26,762 nt of DNA from DAIRDK01 sp035403225 (GTDB lineage Bacteria > Bacteroidota > Bacteroidia > Bacteroidales > FEN-979), in contig DAONET010000034.1 of NCBI GenBank assembly GCA_035403225.1, positions 1 through 26,762 on the forward strand, read 5' to 3'. The position numbers and the translations under genes are program-made. This document shows, piece after piece, positions 8,750-16,807 of the stretch (position 1 is its first letter; each line of letters begins with the position of its first letter). Below the pieces are notes generated by a model that had not been told where the DNA came from, searched no databases, and saw nothing but the letters and a program-made list of their open reading frames with translations.

Positions 8750-8770
8750 GAATGGATTATTAGAGATCAA

Positions 8771-9784
8771 CTACAAAGCATGTTTCGCATAATCACGCCA
8801 TTTCTCCAGCAGGTCACGAAAATCATCGGGGAGTTCCGAATCAAAAAAGACTTTTTTCCCCGAGGTCGGGTGAATGAACCCGAGTGACTTGGCATGGAGC
8901 GCCTGGCGAGGCATCACCTTAAAACAGTTTTGAACGAATTGTTTGTATTTGGTAAACGTGGTCCCTTTCAGAATCACGTTCCCTCCGTAGCTTTCATCAT
9001 TGAACAACGGGTGACCGATGTGTTTCATATGCACGCGGATCTGGTGAGTACGGCCTGTCTCCAGCACACACTCTATCAGGGTCACATAACCCAGCCGTTC
9101 GATCACGCGGTAATGCGTCACGGCATGCCGGCCGGTCTCTTCATCCTCAAACACCTTCATCACCAACCTGTTCCTGGGATCACGTCCGAGATTCCCGTTG
9201 ATTGTCCCCTCATCTTCCTGCAGATTTCCCCACACCAATGCCAGATACTTCCGGTCGATGGTATGATCAAAGAATTGCCGGGCAAGCTTGGTTTGTGCCA
9301 GCTCGTTTTTGGCCAATAGCAGAATCCCGGAGGTGTCTTTATCGATCCGGTGACAGAGATAAGCCGTGATCCCTGTACCCTGGTAATAAAAAGCCAACGC
9401 GTTCAACAGGGTCCCGCTGAAATTACCATGCCCCGGATGGACTACCATCCCGGCCGGTTTGTTGATTACCAGCACATCGTCATCTTCATATACGACATGC
9501 ACCGGGATATCCTCGGGATAAATCTCGGTGTCACGCGGCGGATAGGCCATGACAATAGAGATGACATCGCAGGGTTTTACTTTGTAATTGGGCTTTACAA
9601 CGACATCATTGACCAGTATGTTCCCGGCCCTGGAAGCATTCTGTATCCTGTTCCGGGAAGCATTGGCAATTTTGGTGAAGAGATATTTATCAATACGGAG
9701 CAGGGCTTGTTTCTTGTCGACAAGAAATCGGAAATGTTCATACATTTCATTTGTTTCGTCCTGATTGTCGCGGATTTCTTCCAT
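8771..9784 (-). CDS. rluD: RluD-family 23S rRNA pseudouridine synthase
   Basis: A 337-residue RNA-modifying enzyme expected to convert uridines to pseudouridine in 23S rRNA. An N-terminal S4 RNA-binding domain (about residues 28-80; LRIDKYLFTKIANASRNRIQ, then GNILVN) is followed by the RluA/RluD catalytic domain. The catalytic Asp is Asp148 in CHRIDKDTSGILLLAKN. Further family marks are NKPAGMVVHPG, GRTHQIRVHMKHIGHPLFND and RQALHAKSLGF. A TTG at 9808 overlaps the upstream stop (TTGA) and would add eight residues; I prefer the ATG at 9784, which has AAGG just before it. It lies in the PASTA-led operon; the PASTA/RluD/Ddl neighbourhood is, from memory, common in Bacteroidota. Confidence 0.92.
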   Translation of the reverse strand: MEEIRDNQDETNEMYEHFRFLVDKKQALLRIDKYLFTKIANASRNRIQNASRAGNILVNDVVVKPNYKVKPCDVISIVMAYPPRDTEIYPEDIPVHVVYEDDDVLVINKPAGMVVHPGHGNFSGTLLNALAFYYQGTGITAYLCHRIDKDTSGILLLAKNELAQTKLARQFFDHTIDRKYLALVWGNLQEDEGTINGNLGRDPRNRLVMKVFEDEETGRHAVTHYRVIERLGYVTLIECVLETGRTHQIRVHMKHIGHPLFNDESYGGNVILKGTTFTKYKQFVQNCFKVMPRQALHAKSLGFIHPTSGKKVFFDSELPDDFRDLLEKWRDYAKHAL

Positions 9785-9804
9785 CCTTACTTCTTCAGTA
9801 ACAA

Positions 9805-11778
9805 TCAATGGGTCACCACGAAGGGGCAGTGTCCGGCAAAGACACCGTTTTTGCCTTTGAGCGACAGCAGGTACATTCCCGATGAGAGTCCTTCAGAGGA
9901 AATGATTCCCGAAGCGCCGGCATCAGTAGTACAAATGATCCTGCCGGAGAGGTCGGTGATGATGGCCGTATATTCGCCGGGATTGATGACCGTGCCGGGA
10001 ATCGTCACGTGGAAAGAACCGCCGGTTACCGGATTAGGATATATCCGGATTACTTCTGAAGGCTGGCCTGTACCGGGAATCCCCAGCGGGATCCGTTTCC
10101 CTATCAACGGACGGATCATCAGAGACCCGCTGTAAACGCTGGAATACCAATCCCCTCCGACATTGTATAGGATCTGCTTTTGGTGGTTGTCGTTGCGGTC
10201 AAAACCGATGTTCAGGTTGTCGTCGGTGGTCTGCTCCATCCCGACATAGAAGGTGCCGGAGACTTTGACAGCAGGTGAAAGGTAATAAGATACAGGTTGG
10301 TTGAGACTGTCGGAGAATTGAACGTAACAGAGGCTGTCGGCTATGATAGTTCCGGGTTTACCGTTGTTATCGTTCCATACCCTCAGGTAGAAGTTCTGGT
10401 CGTTAGCATTGGTCAGGGTCCGGTTGAAGTAAATCTGCACGCCGCGTAAGGTATCCGCTTTATTGATAGTGAAACGGTAAGCCAGGAGCGATCCTGTCGG
10501 GGTAAGTCCGTAACCGGCTTCGGGGCTGCCGTCGTCATAGGCGTAATAATTGTAGAAATGTTGCCAGGCTTGTATCGTATCGCCCAGCCCCGACCCGTCC
10601 GTGGCCGTCAGCATATGTGTGACGAGGAAGGAGGCTGTATCCGAGGAACTGATCGGGAGGAGATATTGAACCGGGGGATGCGCGAAGGGAATATAATCTA
10701 CGTAATTAGAGGTGAAGAAGGAATTCAGGTCTTCAAGACCTCCGTCATAAGTCTTGTTGAAAGCTCCTCCCTGCCCGGTCAGGGTGTACTTGTAAGAAGC
10801 GGTGTGAACGACCACGTCCCGGTTAGCCATCAGCATATCCAGCGTGTCTTTGATCTCGTTGGTCGGGTTGTCGCAGTATTGTGTGTATGGCATGGCAGTG
10901 TATTGCTGCAGGAGGGAAGGCACAGATTCGATGAAAGTGAGTTCGGGACGGATGGTGTCATGCCATGTCCGGTCGCAGTCCAGACGAACTTCGTCGATAT
11001 TCCACTGGTCACAGTTGCCTTGCCAGCTGGGTTCTCCTTCGCCCGCCAGACTGACATAATTATAGAACCGGAACCGGAACGTGGGTTTGAAGAATTTTTC
11101 TGCATCGGTGACCGGGATCATGACCTGCTTGAAATAGCTGTGATTATTGAGATAGAATGTATCCAGCGGCATACCCCTGGTAGACCAGATGGTCTCCCAG
11201 AGATCGGGGATGGTGATCACCGTATCGGGGGCAATACTGTCGTGGGCGGGCTCGATCAGGAATTGAAGGACGAGGGAGTCGCCGGTCTGTGGCGCTTTGC
11301 CTCTGCCCTGTGGCTGGTACCAGAAACTCATCCATACGGAATCGGCGGGGGTCAGTTTCCGGGGGACAGGCGAGAACAAGGAATCGAGCCGGATATACCG
11401 CGAGGTCAGGTAATCGGCGATGAAGGCCTCCGGGCCTTGGACAGCAGTCGGGTACATACGCCCTGTATCGTTGATGGCATCCATGGTTGCTACTCCGGTG
11501 TTGATGGGGTAGAGGGGGTAACTGTTATTGACAAAGGCAAACCGGTCGATCCATCGGTCAGTGGAAGGAAACACGGTAGCTGCACGGAAATCATCAAAAA
11601 AGGGAAGAGTGATGGGAATGGTATCAGCGCCGGATTTCAGATCGATGTTTTGCCGGACTTCGAGGGCCTTGGCTTGTACGACCGGGTTATACTCGAGACC
11701 GGTAAGGATCTCCTGGGAAGCTACGCTCCCGGCGATCAGGCATGCGATCAATGTCAAATATATCCTCATATGCAACAT
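9805..11778 (-). CDS. T9SS type A sorting domain surface protein, function unknown
   Basis: A 657-residue exported protein with a signal peptide (cut near SVASQ) and a C-terminal T9SS sorting domain (IRIYPNPVTGGSFHV, then SGMYLLSLKGK). The N-terminal third contains PFFDDFRAATVFPSTDRWID and GVATMDAINDTG, marks of a conserved Bacteroidota family that I recall next to PASTA and RluD genes. The middle and C-terminal parts look like beta-sandwich modules, one with YNYYAYDDGSPEAGYG and a following jelly-roll-like stretch. No catalytic motif is visible. The ORF starts 2 bp after the PASTA gene stop, and an alternative ATG lies at 11769. Its stop overlaps a possible rluD start. Cotranscription with envelope and translation genes suggests constitutive expression, perhaps as a structural surface component; that is inference. 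Confidence 0.8.
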   Translation of the reverse strand: MLHMRIYLTLIACLIAGSVASQEILTGLEYNPVVQAKALEVRQNIDLKSGADTIPITLPFFDDFRAATVFPSTDRWIDRFAFVNNSYPLYPINTGVATMDAINDTGRMYPTAVQGPEAFIADYLTSRYIRLDSLFSPVPRKLTPADSVWMSFWYQPQGRGKAPQTGDSLVLQFLIEPAHDSIAPDTVITIPDLWETIWSTRGMPLDTFYLNNHSYFKQVMIPVTDAEKFFKPTFRFRFYNYVSLAGEGEPSWQGNCDQWNIDEVRLDCDRTWHDTIRPELTFIESVPSLLQQYTAMPYTQYCDNPTNEIKDTLDMLMANRDVVVHTASYKYTLTGQGGAFNKTYDGGLEDLNSFFTSNYVDYIPFAHPPVQYLLPISSSDTASFLVTHMLTATDGSGLGDTIQAWQHFYNYYAYDDGSPEAGYGLTPTGSLLAYRFTINKADTLRGVQIYFNRTLTNANDQNFYLRVWNDNNGKPGTIIADSLCYVQFSDSLNQPVSYYLSPAVKVSGTFYVGMEQTTDDNLNIGFDRNDNHQKQILYNVGGDWYSSVYSGSLMIRPLIGKRIPLGIPGTGQPSEVIRIYPNPVTGGSFHVTIPGTVINPGEYTAIITDLSGRIICTTDAGASGIISSEGLSSGMYLLSLKGKNGVFAGHCPFVVTH

Positions 11779-11780
11779 GA

Positions 11781-12404
11781 CTAAAGTTCGTCAACCAGGG
11801 TGTCAGATTCATCATCCGCGTCATCTCCCCCGAGGGTGTCAGCCGAATTCTGTGTGCCACGCGATCCCAGACCTACCACGAGATCAATGATGGAACCTTT
11901 GTACAATTTGGCTTCAGGCTTCACCGGCTTTCCTTCGAAATACTGGGCCTGGACCGCATCCTCGTCAAAGGAACGGGTATAAGAGATCGTGCCCAGCTTC
12001 AGACCGTAACTTTCAAGCATCGAGGTGGCCTGGCGGAGCGTCAGAAATTTCAGATCGGGCATCTTCACCATGTCCGGCATCGAAGAGATGATGGTCAGAT
12101 AGATCTTCCGGTTGTGCTTTACATTGGAATTCTTTGCCGGTTCCTGGTTGATGATGGTGCCGGGCGTCATCCCTGATTCATACACGGAATCAACTACAAT
12201 AAACTGGAAATCACTGAATTCATCGTTTTCTTTTACATTCTGAAGTAATTTGCCGATCAGGTCGGGAACAACAATATATCTCTTATGCCCCGTGTACAAA
12301 CCCAGCCAGATAGAGAAGGCAATGATCAGGATGGTCGATACAACAGCCATCCATCCCAAGTGTTTCAGGAATCGTTTACTAAAAATAAATCTGAAAAAAT
12401 CCAT
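11781..12404 (-). CDS. PASTA domain membrane protein
   Basis: A 207-residue protein with one N-terminal transmembrane helix (about residues 17-37) and an extracytoplasmic part holding two PASTA domains: one starting at YIVVPDLIGK (about residues 43-107), one at MVKMPDLKFLTLRQATSML (about 111-180). The acidic tail is disordered-looking (DDADDESDTLVDEL). PASTA domains bind peptidoglycan fragments or help locate proteins at sites of wall synthesis; there is no kinase or transpeptidase domain here. First gene of the minus-strand operon, driven by the promoter at 12466-12496. It diverges from ddl, the enzyme making the D-Ala-D-Ala end of peptidoglycan precursors, which fits a cell-wall role. Confidence 0.85.
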   Translation of the reverse strand: MDFFRFIFSKRFLKHLGWMAVVSTILIIAFSIWLGLYTGHKRYIVVPDLIGKLLQNVKENDEFSDFQFIVVDSVYESGMTPGTIINQEPAKNSNVKHNRKIYLTIISSMPDMVKMPDLKFLTLRQATSMLESYGLKLGTISYTRSFDEDAVQAQYFEGKPVKPEAKLYKGSIIDLVVGLGSRGTQNSADTLGGDDADDESDTLVDEL

Positions 12405-12465
12405 CCGGATTGTTTATTTAATAACCTAAAAACCCTGTTCTTATTGTATCTTACATACTTTACGG

Positions 12466-12496
12466 CAAACATACGGAAAAATAGGGATACCTGCAA
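12466..12496 (-). promoter_or_regulatory. Promoter of the PASTA-rluD-plsC operon
   Basis: On the minus strand TTG (12494-12496) is followed after 20 bp by TATGTTTG (12466-12473), a full match to the Bacteroidota -33/-7 pattern. The leader to the ATG at 12404 would be about 55 nt. Confidence 0.7.
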
Positions 12497-12514
12497 CGGC
12501 ACTTCATTTTATAC

Positions 12515-12522
12515 TAATTTTG
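12515..12522 (+). promoter_or_regulatory. -7 box for ddl-rdgB
   Basis: TAATTTTG matches TAnnTTTG on the plus strand, 19 nt before the ddl ATG. With the minus-strand box at 12466-12473 it makes a compact divergent promoter region of 137 bp. No convincing -33 element is seen. Confidence 0.55.
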
Positions 12523-12541
12523 ACCTGTTAAAAACAGGATT

Positions 12542-13519
12542 ATGCTAAATATTGCTATTGTGGCTGGAGGCGATTCCGGCGAATATGAGATCTCTATCGG
12601 AAGCGGACGCCAGGTTGAAAAAAATATCGACCATACCAGGTTTACTCCATACCTTATTGAAATCAAAGGAGACCATTGGACGTATCTCGGAGAATCCGTC
12701 CGGATCCCGGTCGACCGGAACGATTTCTCCATCCATCCCGGCGGGAAAAAGATCACTTTCGATGCCGTGTTTAACGCGATACACGGGACACCGGGCGAAA
12801 ACGGGCTCCTTCAGGGTTATTTCGATCTGATGAAGATCCCCTATACTTCCTGCGATCTGATGACGTCAGCGCTGACCTTCAACAAAGCCTACTGCAAGGC
12901 TGTTGTTGCTTCCTATGACGTGCCCGTGGCTTCATCGGTCCATTTGTTCCGTCGCGATATCGATCCGGTAAAAAAGGTGCTGGATGGCATCAAGCTGCCT
13001 TGCTTCGTGAAACCCAATAACGGCGGATCAAGCGTGGGAATGTCGAAAGTCAAAAGGCCGGAAGATCTGGCGGCAGCTATCGAAAAAGCTTTCGCTGAAG
13101 ACGATCAGGTGCTGGCCGAGGAATTCATCCCGGGCCGGGAGCTTACCTGCGGGGTCATCCGTACACAGGGAAACGTGATCGCCCTCCCGGTCACGGAAAT
13201 AATCTCTTCCAAGGATTTCTTCGACTATGAAGCCAAGTATACCAACGGGCTGGCCAAAGAGGTCGTCCCGGCCGAAATATCCGAAGAAATGAGCCTTCAC
13301 TGCCGGAATATCTCCTCCATGCTGTTCGAACGGCTGAACTGCAAAGGGGTCGTCAGATTCGATTATATCCTCTCCGGAGACACTTTCTGGTTCCTGGAAG
13401 TGAATACCGTTCCCGGCCTCTCAGAAGCCAGCATCGTGCCTAAAATGGCTAACGCCTATGGATGGAGCTTTACCGAACTCATTACCCGCCTCCTCGAAGA
13501 AACGATCACAAAATCATAA
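12542..13519 (+). CDS. ddl: D-alanine--D-alanine ligase
   Basis: A 325-residue ATP-grasp ligase that makes D-Ala-D-Ala for peptidoglycan in the cytoplasm. Order: N-terminal substrate lobe with GGDSGEYEIS (first D-Ala contact), HGTPGENG near residue 80; central lobe with KPNNGGSSVG near residue 160 (ATP-binding) and EEFIPGRELTCGV; C-terminal lobe with RFDY and EVNTVPGLSEAS (metal and second substrate). EAKYTNG keeps the Tyr that in known enzymes favours D-Ala rather than D-lactate as the second substrate, so ordinary vancomycin-type sensitivity of the product is expected. Length is normal (usual range about 300-370). Three bp separate it from rdgB, so the two are cotranscribed from the box at 12515. 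Confidence 0.95.
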   Translation: MLNIAIVAGGDSGEYEISIGSGRQVEKNIDHTRFTPYLIEIKGDHWTYLGESVRIPVDRNDFSIHPGGKKITFDAVFNAIHGTPGENGLLQGYFDLMKIPYTSCDLMTSALTFNKAYCKAVVASYDVPVASSVHLFRRDIDPVKKVLDGIKLPCFVKPNNGGSSVGMSKVKRPEDLAAAIEKAFAEDDQVLAEEFIPGRELTCGVIRTQGNVIALPVTEIISSKDFFDYEAKYTNGLAKEVVPAEISEEMSLHCRNISSMLFERLNCKGVVRFDYILSGDTFWFLEVNTVPGLSEASIVPKMANAYGWSFTELITRLLEETITKS

Positions 13520-13522
13520 TAC

Positions 13523-14110
13523 ATGGAACTGCTCTTTGCTACCAATAACCGACATAAACTACGTGAGATCAATAATATCGTCGATGGGAAATTCGTCGTC
13601 CGCAGCCTGGCGGAGGTAAATCTGGAAGGCGATATCCCCGAGACCTCCGATACCCTGGAAGGGAACGCGGCACAAAAAGCCCGCTTTGTGTATGAACGGA
13701 CAGGCAAGGATTGTTTTGCCGATGATACCGGACTGGAAATCGATGCCCTGGACGGCCGTCCGGGAGTCTATTCCGCCCGCTATGCAGGGGAAGCCTGTAA
13801 TTTTGCCGATAACATCCGGAAGGTTTTGGACGAAATGAAAGGCCAGACACACCGGTCTGCCCGGTTTCGGTGTGTGATATGTCTTATCCTGGGCGGAAAA
13901 GAATACTTTTTCGACGGAAACGTGGACGGTAAAATCTTGGAAGAACCGGTCGGCGAAGGCGGGTTTGGATACGATCCGGTGTTTCAACCGGACGGATACG
14001 CGATTTCTTTCGCCCAGATGTCGGCGGACAAAAAAGACCATATCAGTCACCGGGGTCGCGCTATCCAGTCGATGATGGTTTTCCTGAAAAAAAGCAGGGA
14101 CCATTTCTGA
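13523..14110 (+). CDS. rdgB: Non-canonical purine NTP pyrophosphatase (RdgB/HAM1)
   Basis: A 195-residue enzyme that hydrolyses dITP, XTP and related damaged purine nucleotides to monophosphates, keeping them out of DNA and RNA. Family marks in order: TNNRHKLREI at the N terminus, FADDTGLEIDALDGRPGVYS near residues 65-85 (Asp acts in metal binding), SARYAG, GEGGFGYDPVF near residue 145, and KDHISHRGRA near the C terminus. Complete and of normal length. It begins 3 bp after the ddl stop. Its last codons lie inside the hairpin of the terminator that serves the converging SGNH gene. Confidence 0.95.
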   Translation: MELLFATNNRHKLREINNIVDGKFVVRSLAEVNLEGDIPETSDTLEGNAAQKARFVYERTGKDCFADDTGLEIDALDGRPGVYSARYAGEACNFADNIRKVLDEMKGQTHRSARFRCVICLILGGKEYFFDGNVDGKILEEPVGEGGFGYDPVFQPDGYAISFAQMSADKKDHISHRGRAIQSMMVFLKKSRDHF

Positions 14111-14117
14111 CCCCTGC
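14087..14117 (-). terminator. Intrinsic terminator of the FadL-SGNH unit, overlapping rdgB end
   Basis: On the minus strand, GCAGGG at 14117-14112 pairs with CCCTGC at 14099-14094 and is followed by seven T (A-run 14087-14093 on plus). It thus ends transcription of the SGNH gene while lying within the last codons of rdgB. In the other direction the T tract is broken (TTCTTCTT), so it would be weaker for ddl-rdgB. Confidence 0.75.
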
Positions 14118-14148
14118 TTCTTCTTGCTGATTTTCTTACTGAACCGGG

Positions 14149-15477
14149 TTACGGGTAAACCAGCCCCGGATAGCTGTTCGTGTTCGCGTGCGGGATGACG
14201 CTTCCGTAATAATTGTTGATGGCGTCAATGATGAAATTTGCTGCCATGGCATTGCCGCGTGGCGTGAGATGGATGCCGTCGCAGGAGAAAACTCCGCCGG
14301 TGACGAAGGTCGTGCTCAGGGTCACTCCGTCCCACATCATGCCCGACTTCAACTCCTTTAAACGCTGGTCCATGTCGACGACAGCCAGCCCATACGTGGA
14401 AGCCAACTCCCGGATGATCGCGTTGTACTGGGTGGTTGCTGACTGGATCTCAGCGACCTCATCCTCCGTCAGGATATACTGATCGGGGATGGGAGTAGGC
14501 ATATAGGTGTTGGGATTGAGGATCCCCCAACCGGCACAACGGAGTGAATCCTGCGGTACGGTGAGCAGGACGATCTCGCCGGGGGTCATCTGCCTGACTT
14601 TGAAATAAGGATGTGTCGATGCCGGATCACTGATCAGGAAAGGATTCGCCCCGGCTATGTAACGGAAAGGCAACCCGAACATGGTCATGGCGATATTAAT
14701 GGAATCAGCCTGCCCCTGCGTCAGCACGAGCCCGTTGTACGGAATGGTGGTGAAGAAAGGACTGGTGGTGACATCGGTCACCGTGGAGATGACACCCTTG
14801 GCTCCGTTAGCGGTAAGGGTTTGCACGATGGCTTCCATCGCCTGCCGGAATAAGGCTACCGGGGTGATGGAATCGGATTCGGCGCCCGAGGTGGCATACG
14901 AAAGAATGTCGTTATCGCCGAGCCACAGCAGGAAGAAGGTCGGATCCAGCGGCGGGATCTCGTCGATGAGACGGTTGGCCGGATTGGTTGCGAACCGGCA
15001 GTAATAGGGATTGGCAGCTCCATAGGCCAGGTAATCGAAGTCGCCCATGTGCGGGAACAGCGCGTGCCATGATTTCAGGCCGGGCACCGACAGGTTGGTG
15101 ACGGAATATCCTACGGGAGCTAATGCTTCCAGCGGCCCTTCATCCGGGACAACGCCAAGGCTGGTGACTCCGGCACAATTGGTGGTATAACCGAGCTTCC
15201 GTTTTCCGGAATAAACACCGTATTCGCTGGTGACCATCGGCTGAATCAGCGCGGAAGCGCCAACAGTCATTAGTTGTTTTGACAGAATGTTCGAAACGGA
15301 GTTTTCCTGTCCCGATGTATACAATGCTCCATTGGCATACCCGGCCGGGATGGAATGACCTACTACAATGAAACGGGTGAAATCGGCATTGCCGGGCGCG
15401 GCTTTGAACTCATCGATCTCCGGATCGCATGAAGCCAGAAACGCTAACGAAATAAATAGGAAAAATATCTTTTTCAT
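14149..15477 (-). CDS. SGNH/GDSL hydrolase lipoprotein
   Basis: A 442-residue lipoprotein of the SGNH hydrolase superfamily (esterase, lipase or deacetylase). The lipobox LASC places the lipid-bearing Cys at 17. Block I is GHSIPAG with Ser42 as nucleophile; it has His where the classical GDS motif has Asp. Block III is LGDND with the oxyanion Asn; block V is CDGIHLTPRG with Asp400 and His403. So the catalytic set Ser-Asp-His is present. An insertion of about 100 residues sits between blocks III and V. The gene starts 17 bp after the FadL-type channel and ends in the terminator at 14087-14117. The pair suggests a hydrolase that frees hydrophobic acyl groups at the outer membrane for uptake by the channel; that coupling is inference. 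Confidence 0.85.
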   Translation of the reverse strand: MKKIFFLFISLAFLASCDPEIDEFKAAPGNADFTRFIVVGHSIPAGYANGALYTSGQENSVSNILSKQLMTVGASALIQPMVTSEYGVYSGKRKLGYTTNCAGVTSLGVVPDEGPLEALAPVGYSVTNLSVPGLKSWHALFPHMGDFDYLAYGAANPYYCRFATNPANRLIDEIPPLDPTFFLLWLGDNDILSYATSGAESDSITPVALFRQAMEAIVQTLTANGAKGVISTVTDVTTSPFFTTIPYNGLVLTQGQADSINIAMTMFGLPFRYIAGANPFLISDPASTHPYFKVRQMTPGEIVLLTVPQDSLRCAGWGILNPNTYMPTPIPDQYILTEDEVAEIQSATTQYNAIIRELASTYGLAVVDMDQRLKELKSGMMWDGVTLSTTFVTGGVFSCDGIHLTPRGNAMAANFIIDAINNYYGSVIPHANTNSYPGLVYP

Positions 15478-15494
15478 GGATGAACGGTTTTAAG

Positions 15495-16721
15495 TTAGAA
15501 ACTGTATGTAAGGCCGATACCCGGAGCGTAAACGTTGGTCTTGTACTTCCCCGAGAAGTTATCGGGCAGGTAGGTCCCTTCCCGCTCAAACCCTTTGAGG
15601 AAAAGGAAAGAGAGGTCGATGCTGAGGTTCTTCACGGGAACGACAGAGAGTCCACAGGTGAGGCCGATCTCATCCAAACTGGGCGTTTGCGGATGCAGGT
15701 AATCGTCGGAGACAGGCGAAGGATCGTAATAGGCGCCTGCACGGAGGGTGATCCGGTCATTGAGCTGGTATTGTGCACCGATCCTCGTGATCAGATGGTC
15801 TTTATACAGGGTGGGAGTGGTGGTCTCTTTGACTACGGAAGTGGTGGTGGCGAAGCCAAACGTAAGAGAATCATAGGTGCTCCAGAAAACATAGCACAGG
15901 TTTAACCCTACCATCCATTTGTCGTTGATCTGGTAGCTGGCGCCGAAATCGAGGTTGGCCGGGAGCGGGAGGCTCACGGAGACTTGGTTGTTCGGCGGGA
16001 AACTGGTCTGCAGGGAAGCAGGAACCGTGAAAACAGCGTCACCGTCATCCACGAACATATTGATCTTTGAACGGTAATCAAGCCCGAGGCTCATTCCCTT
16101 AAAAGGTCTTACCATCACACCGACATTAACCCCTACGTTATAGGCGCTCCCGGAGATATTCAGTTGCCCTTCTTCTTCTTCACCATCAACAGGAATGGCT
16201 TTGTTCAGTTCTACATTTCCGTTTGTCATCACCATTCCGATACCGGCGCTGAATACATCATTGAAACGATAGGAAAAGGATGGCTGTATGGTGATGGCCT
16301 TAAAGGAGATGTCCTGAATCAGGTACCGGCCTTTCCAGTCGTCGCCCCACACGATCTTGTTCCCGTATGGGGTGTTGACGGCCAGCCCGATGCTCAGGTC
16401 TTCAAAAGGCTTGAAGGCGGCATAGAAATAAAAGGGAGTGCTGATCCCAGGGTCAATGCTGGTCTGATAGGCCATATCCGATGCCTGATAGGTCGTACGG
16501 GCCATCAGCAAGGTCCCGCCCCCGCAGAAGCTGAAACGGTCTTTGATGAAAACACCGCCTGCAGGGTTGTAAAAGTAAGCGCTCGCATCATCACTCAGGG
16601 AGGTCCCGATCAGCCCCATCCCGATGTTCTTCGCACCGTGGAGGCCCACCTGGTACCCGCCACCAAAGATCGTGGGCGCAGTAAATAGCAATAAAAAGAA
16701 CATTCCTGTAAATTTTCTCAT
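15495..16721 (-). CDS. OmpP1/FadL/TodX-family outer-membrane channel
   Basis: A 408-residue outer-membrane beta-barrel of the FadL family, which lets long-chain fatty acids or other hydrophobic compounds cross the outer membrane. Signal peptide at 1-20 (FLLLFTAPTIFGG). The family's N-terminal signature is clear: GYQVGLHGAKNIGMGLIGTS, then SAYFYNPAGGVFI, where NPAG is nearly universal. Alternating amphipathic strands continue to a terminal aromatic residue (YKTNVYAPGIGLTYSF), as expected for an assembled barrel. It shares an operon with the SGNH lipoprotein 17 bp downstream, and starts behind the minus-strand -7 box at 16748-16755. Substrate not known. Confidence 0.9.
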   Translation of the reverse strand: MRKFTGMFFLLLFTAPTIFGGGYQVGLHGAKNIGMGLIGTSLSDDASAYFYNPAGGVFIKDRFSFCGGGTLLMARTTYQASDMAYQTSIDPGISTPFYFYAAFKPFEDLSIGLAVNTPYGNKIVWGDDWKGRYLIQDISFKAITIQPSFSYRFNDVFSAGIGMVMTNGNVELNKAIPVDGEEEEGQLNISGSAYNVGVNVGVMVRPFKGMSLGLDYRSKINMFVDDGDAVFTVPASLQTSFPPNNQVSVSLPLPANLDFGASYQINDKWMVGLNLCYVFWSTYDSLTFGFATTTSVVKETTTPTLYKDHLITRIGAQYQLNDRITLRAGAYYDPSPVSDDYLHPQTPSLDEIGLTCGLSVVPVKNLSIDLSFLFLKGFEREGTYLPDNFSGKYKTNVYAPGIGLTYSF

Positions 16722-16747
16722 AAGGCATGTTTTTTGTGAATAATGAC

Positions 16748-16755
16748 CAAAAATA
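16748..16755 (-). promoter_or_regulatory. -7 box for the FadL-SGNH unit
   Basis: TATTTTTG on the minus strand matches TAnnTTTG. It implies a leader of about 20 nt before the ATG at 16721. It lies back to back with the plus-strand box at 16781-16788. Confidence 0.55.
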
Positions 16756-16780
16756 GACCAAAAAATCGCAGACGGTAACC

Positions 16781-16788
16781 TATCTTTG
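16781..16788 (+). promoter_or_regulatory. -7 box for the DUF2027/Smr gene
   Basis: TATCTTTG on the plus strand, 19 nt before the ATG at 16808. It forms a divergent promoter pair with the box at 16748-16755, with only 25 bp between them. Confidence 0.6.
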
Positions 16789-16807
16789 CAGAAGTTGCTA
16801 ACAATAA

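Noticed and set aside
8750..8770. TTG at 8770 as the plsC start
   Set aside because: It would add seven residues without support; the ATG at 8749 begins at the hydrophobic helix. It remains possible because it abuts the rluD stop.
10558..11784. A 408-codon open frame on the plus strand
   Set aside because: It is the complement of the 657-residue T9SS protein. Its translation has no signal, domain or normal amino-acid pattern, while the minus-strand frame has a signal peptide and a sorting domain.
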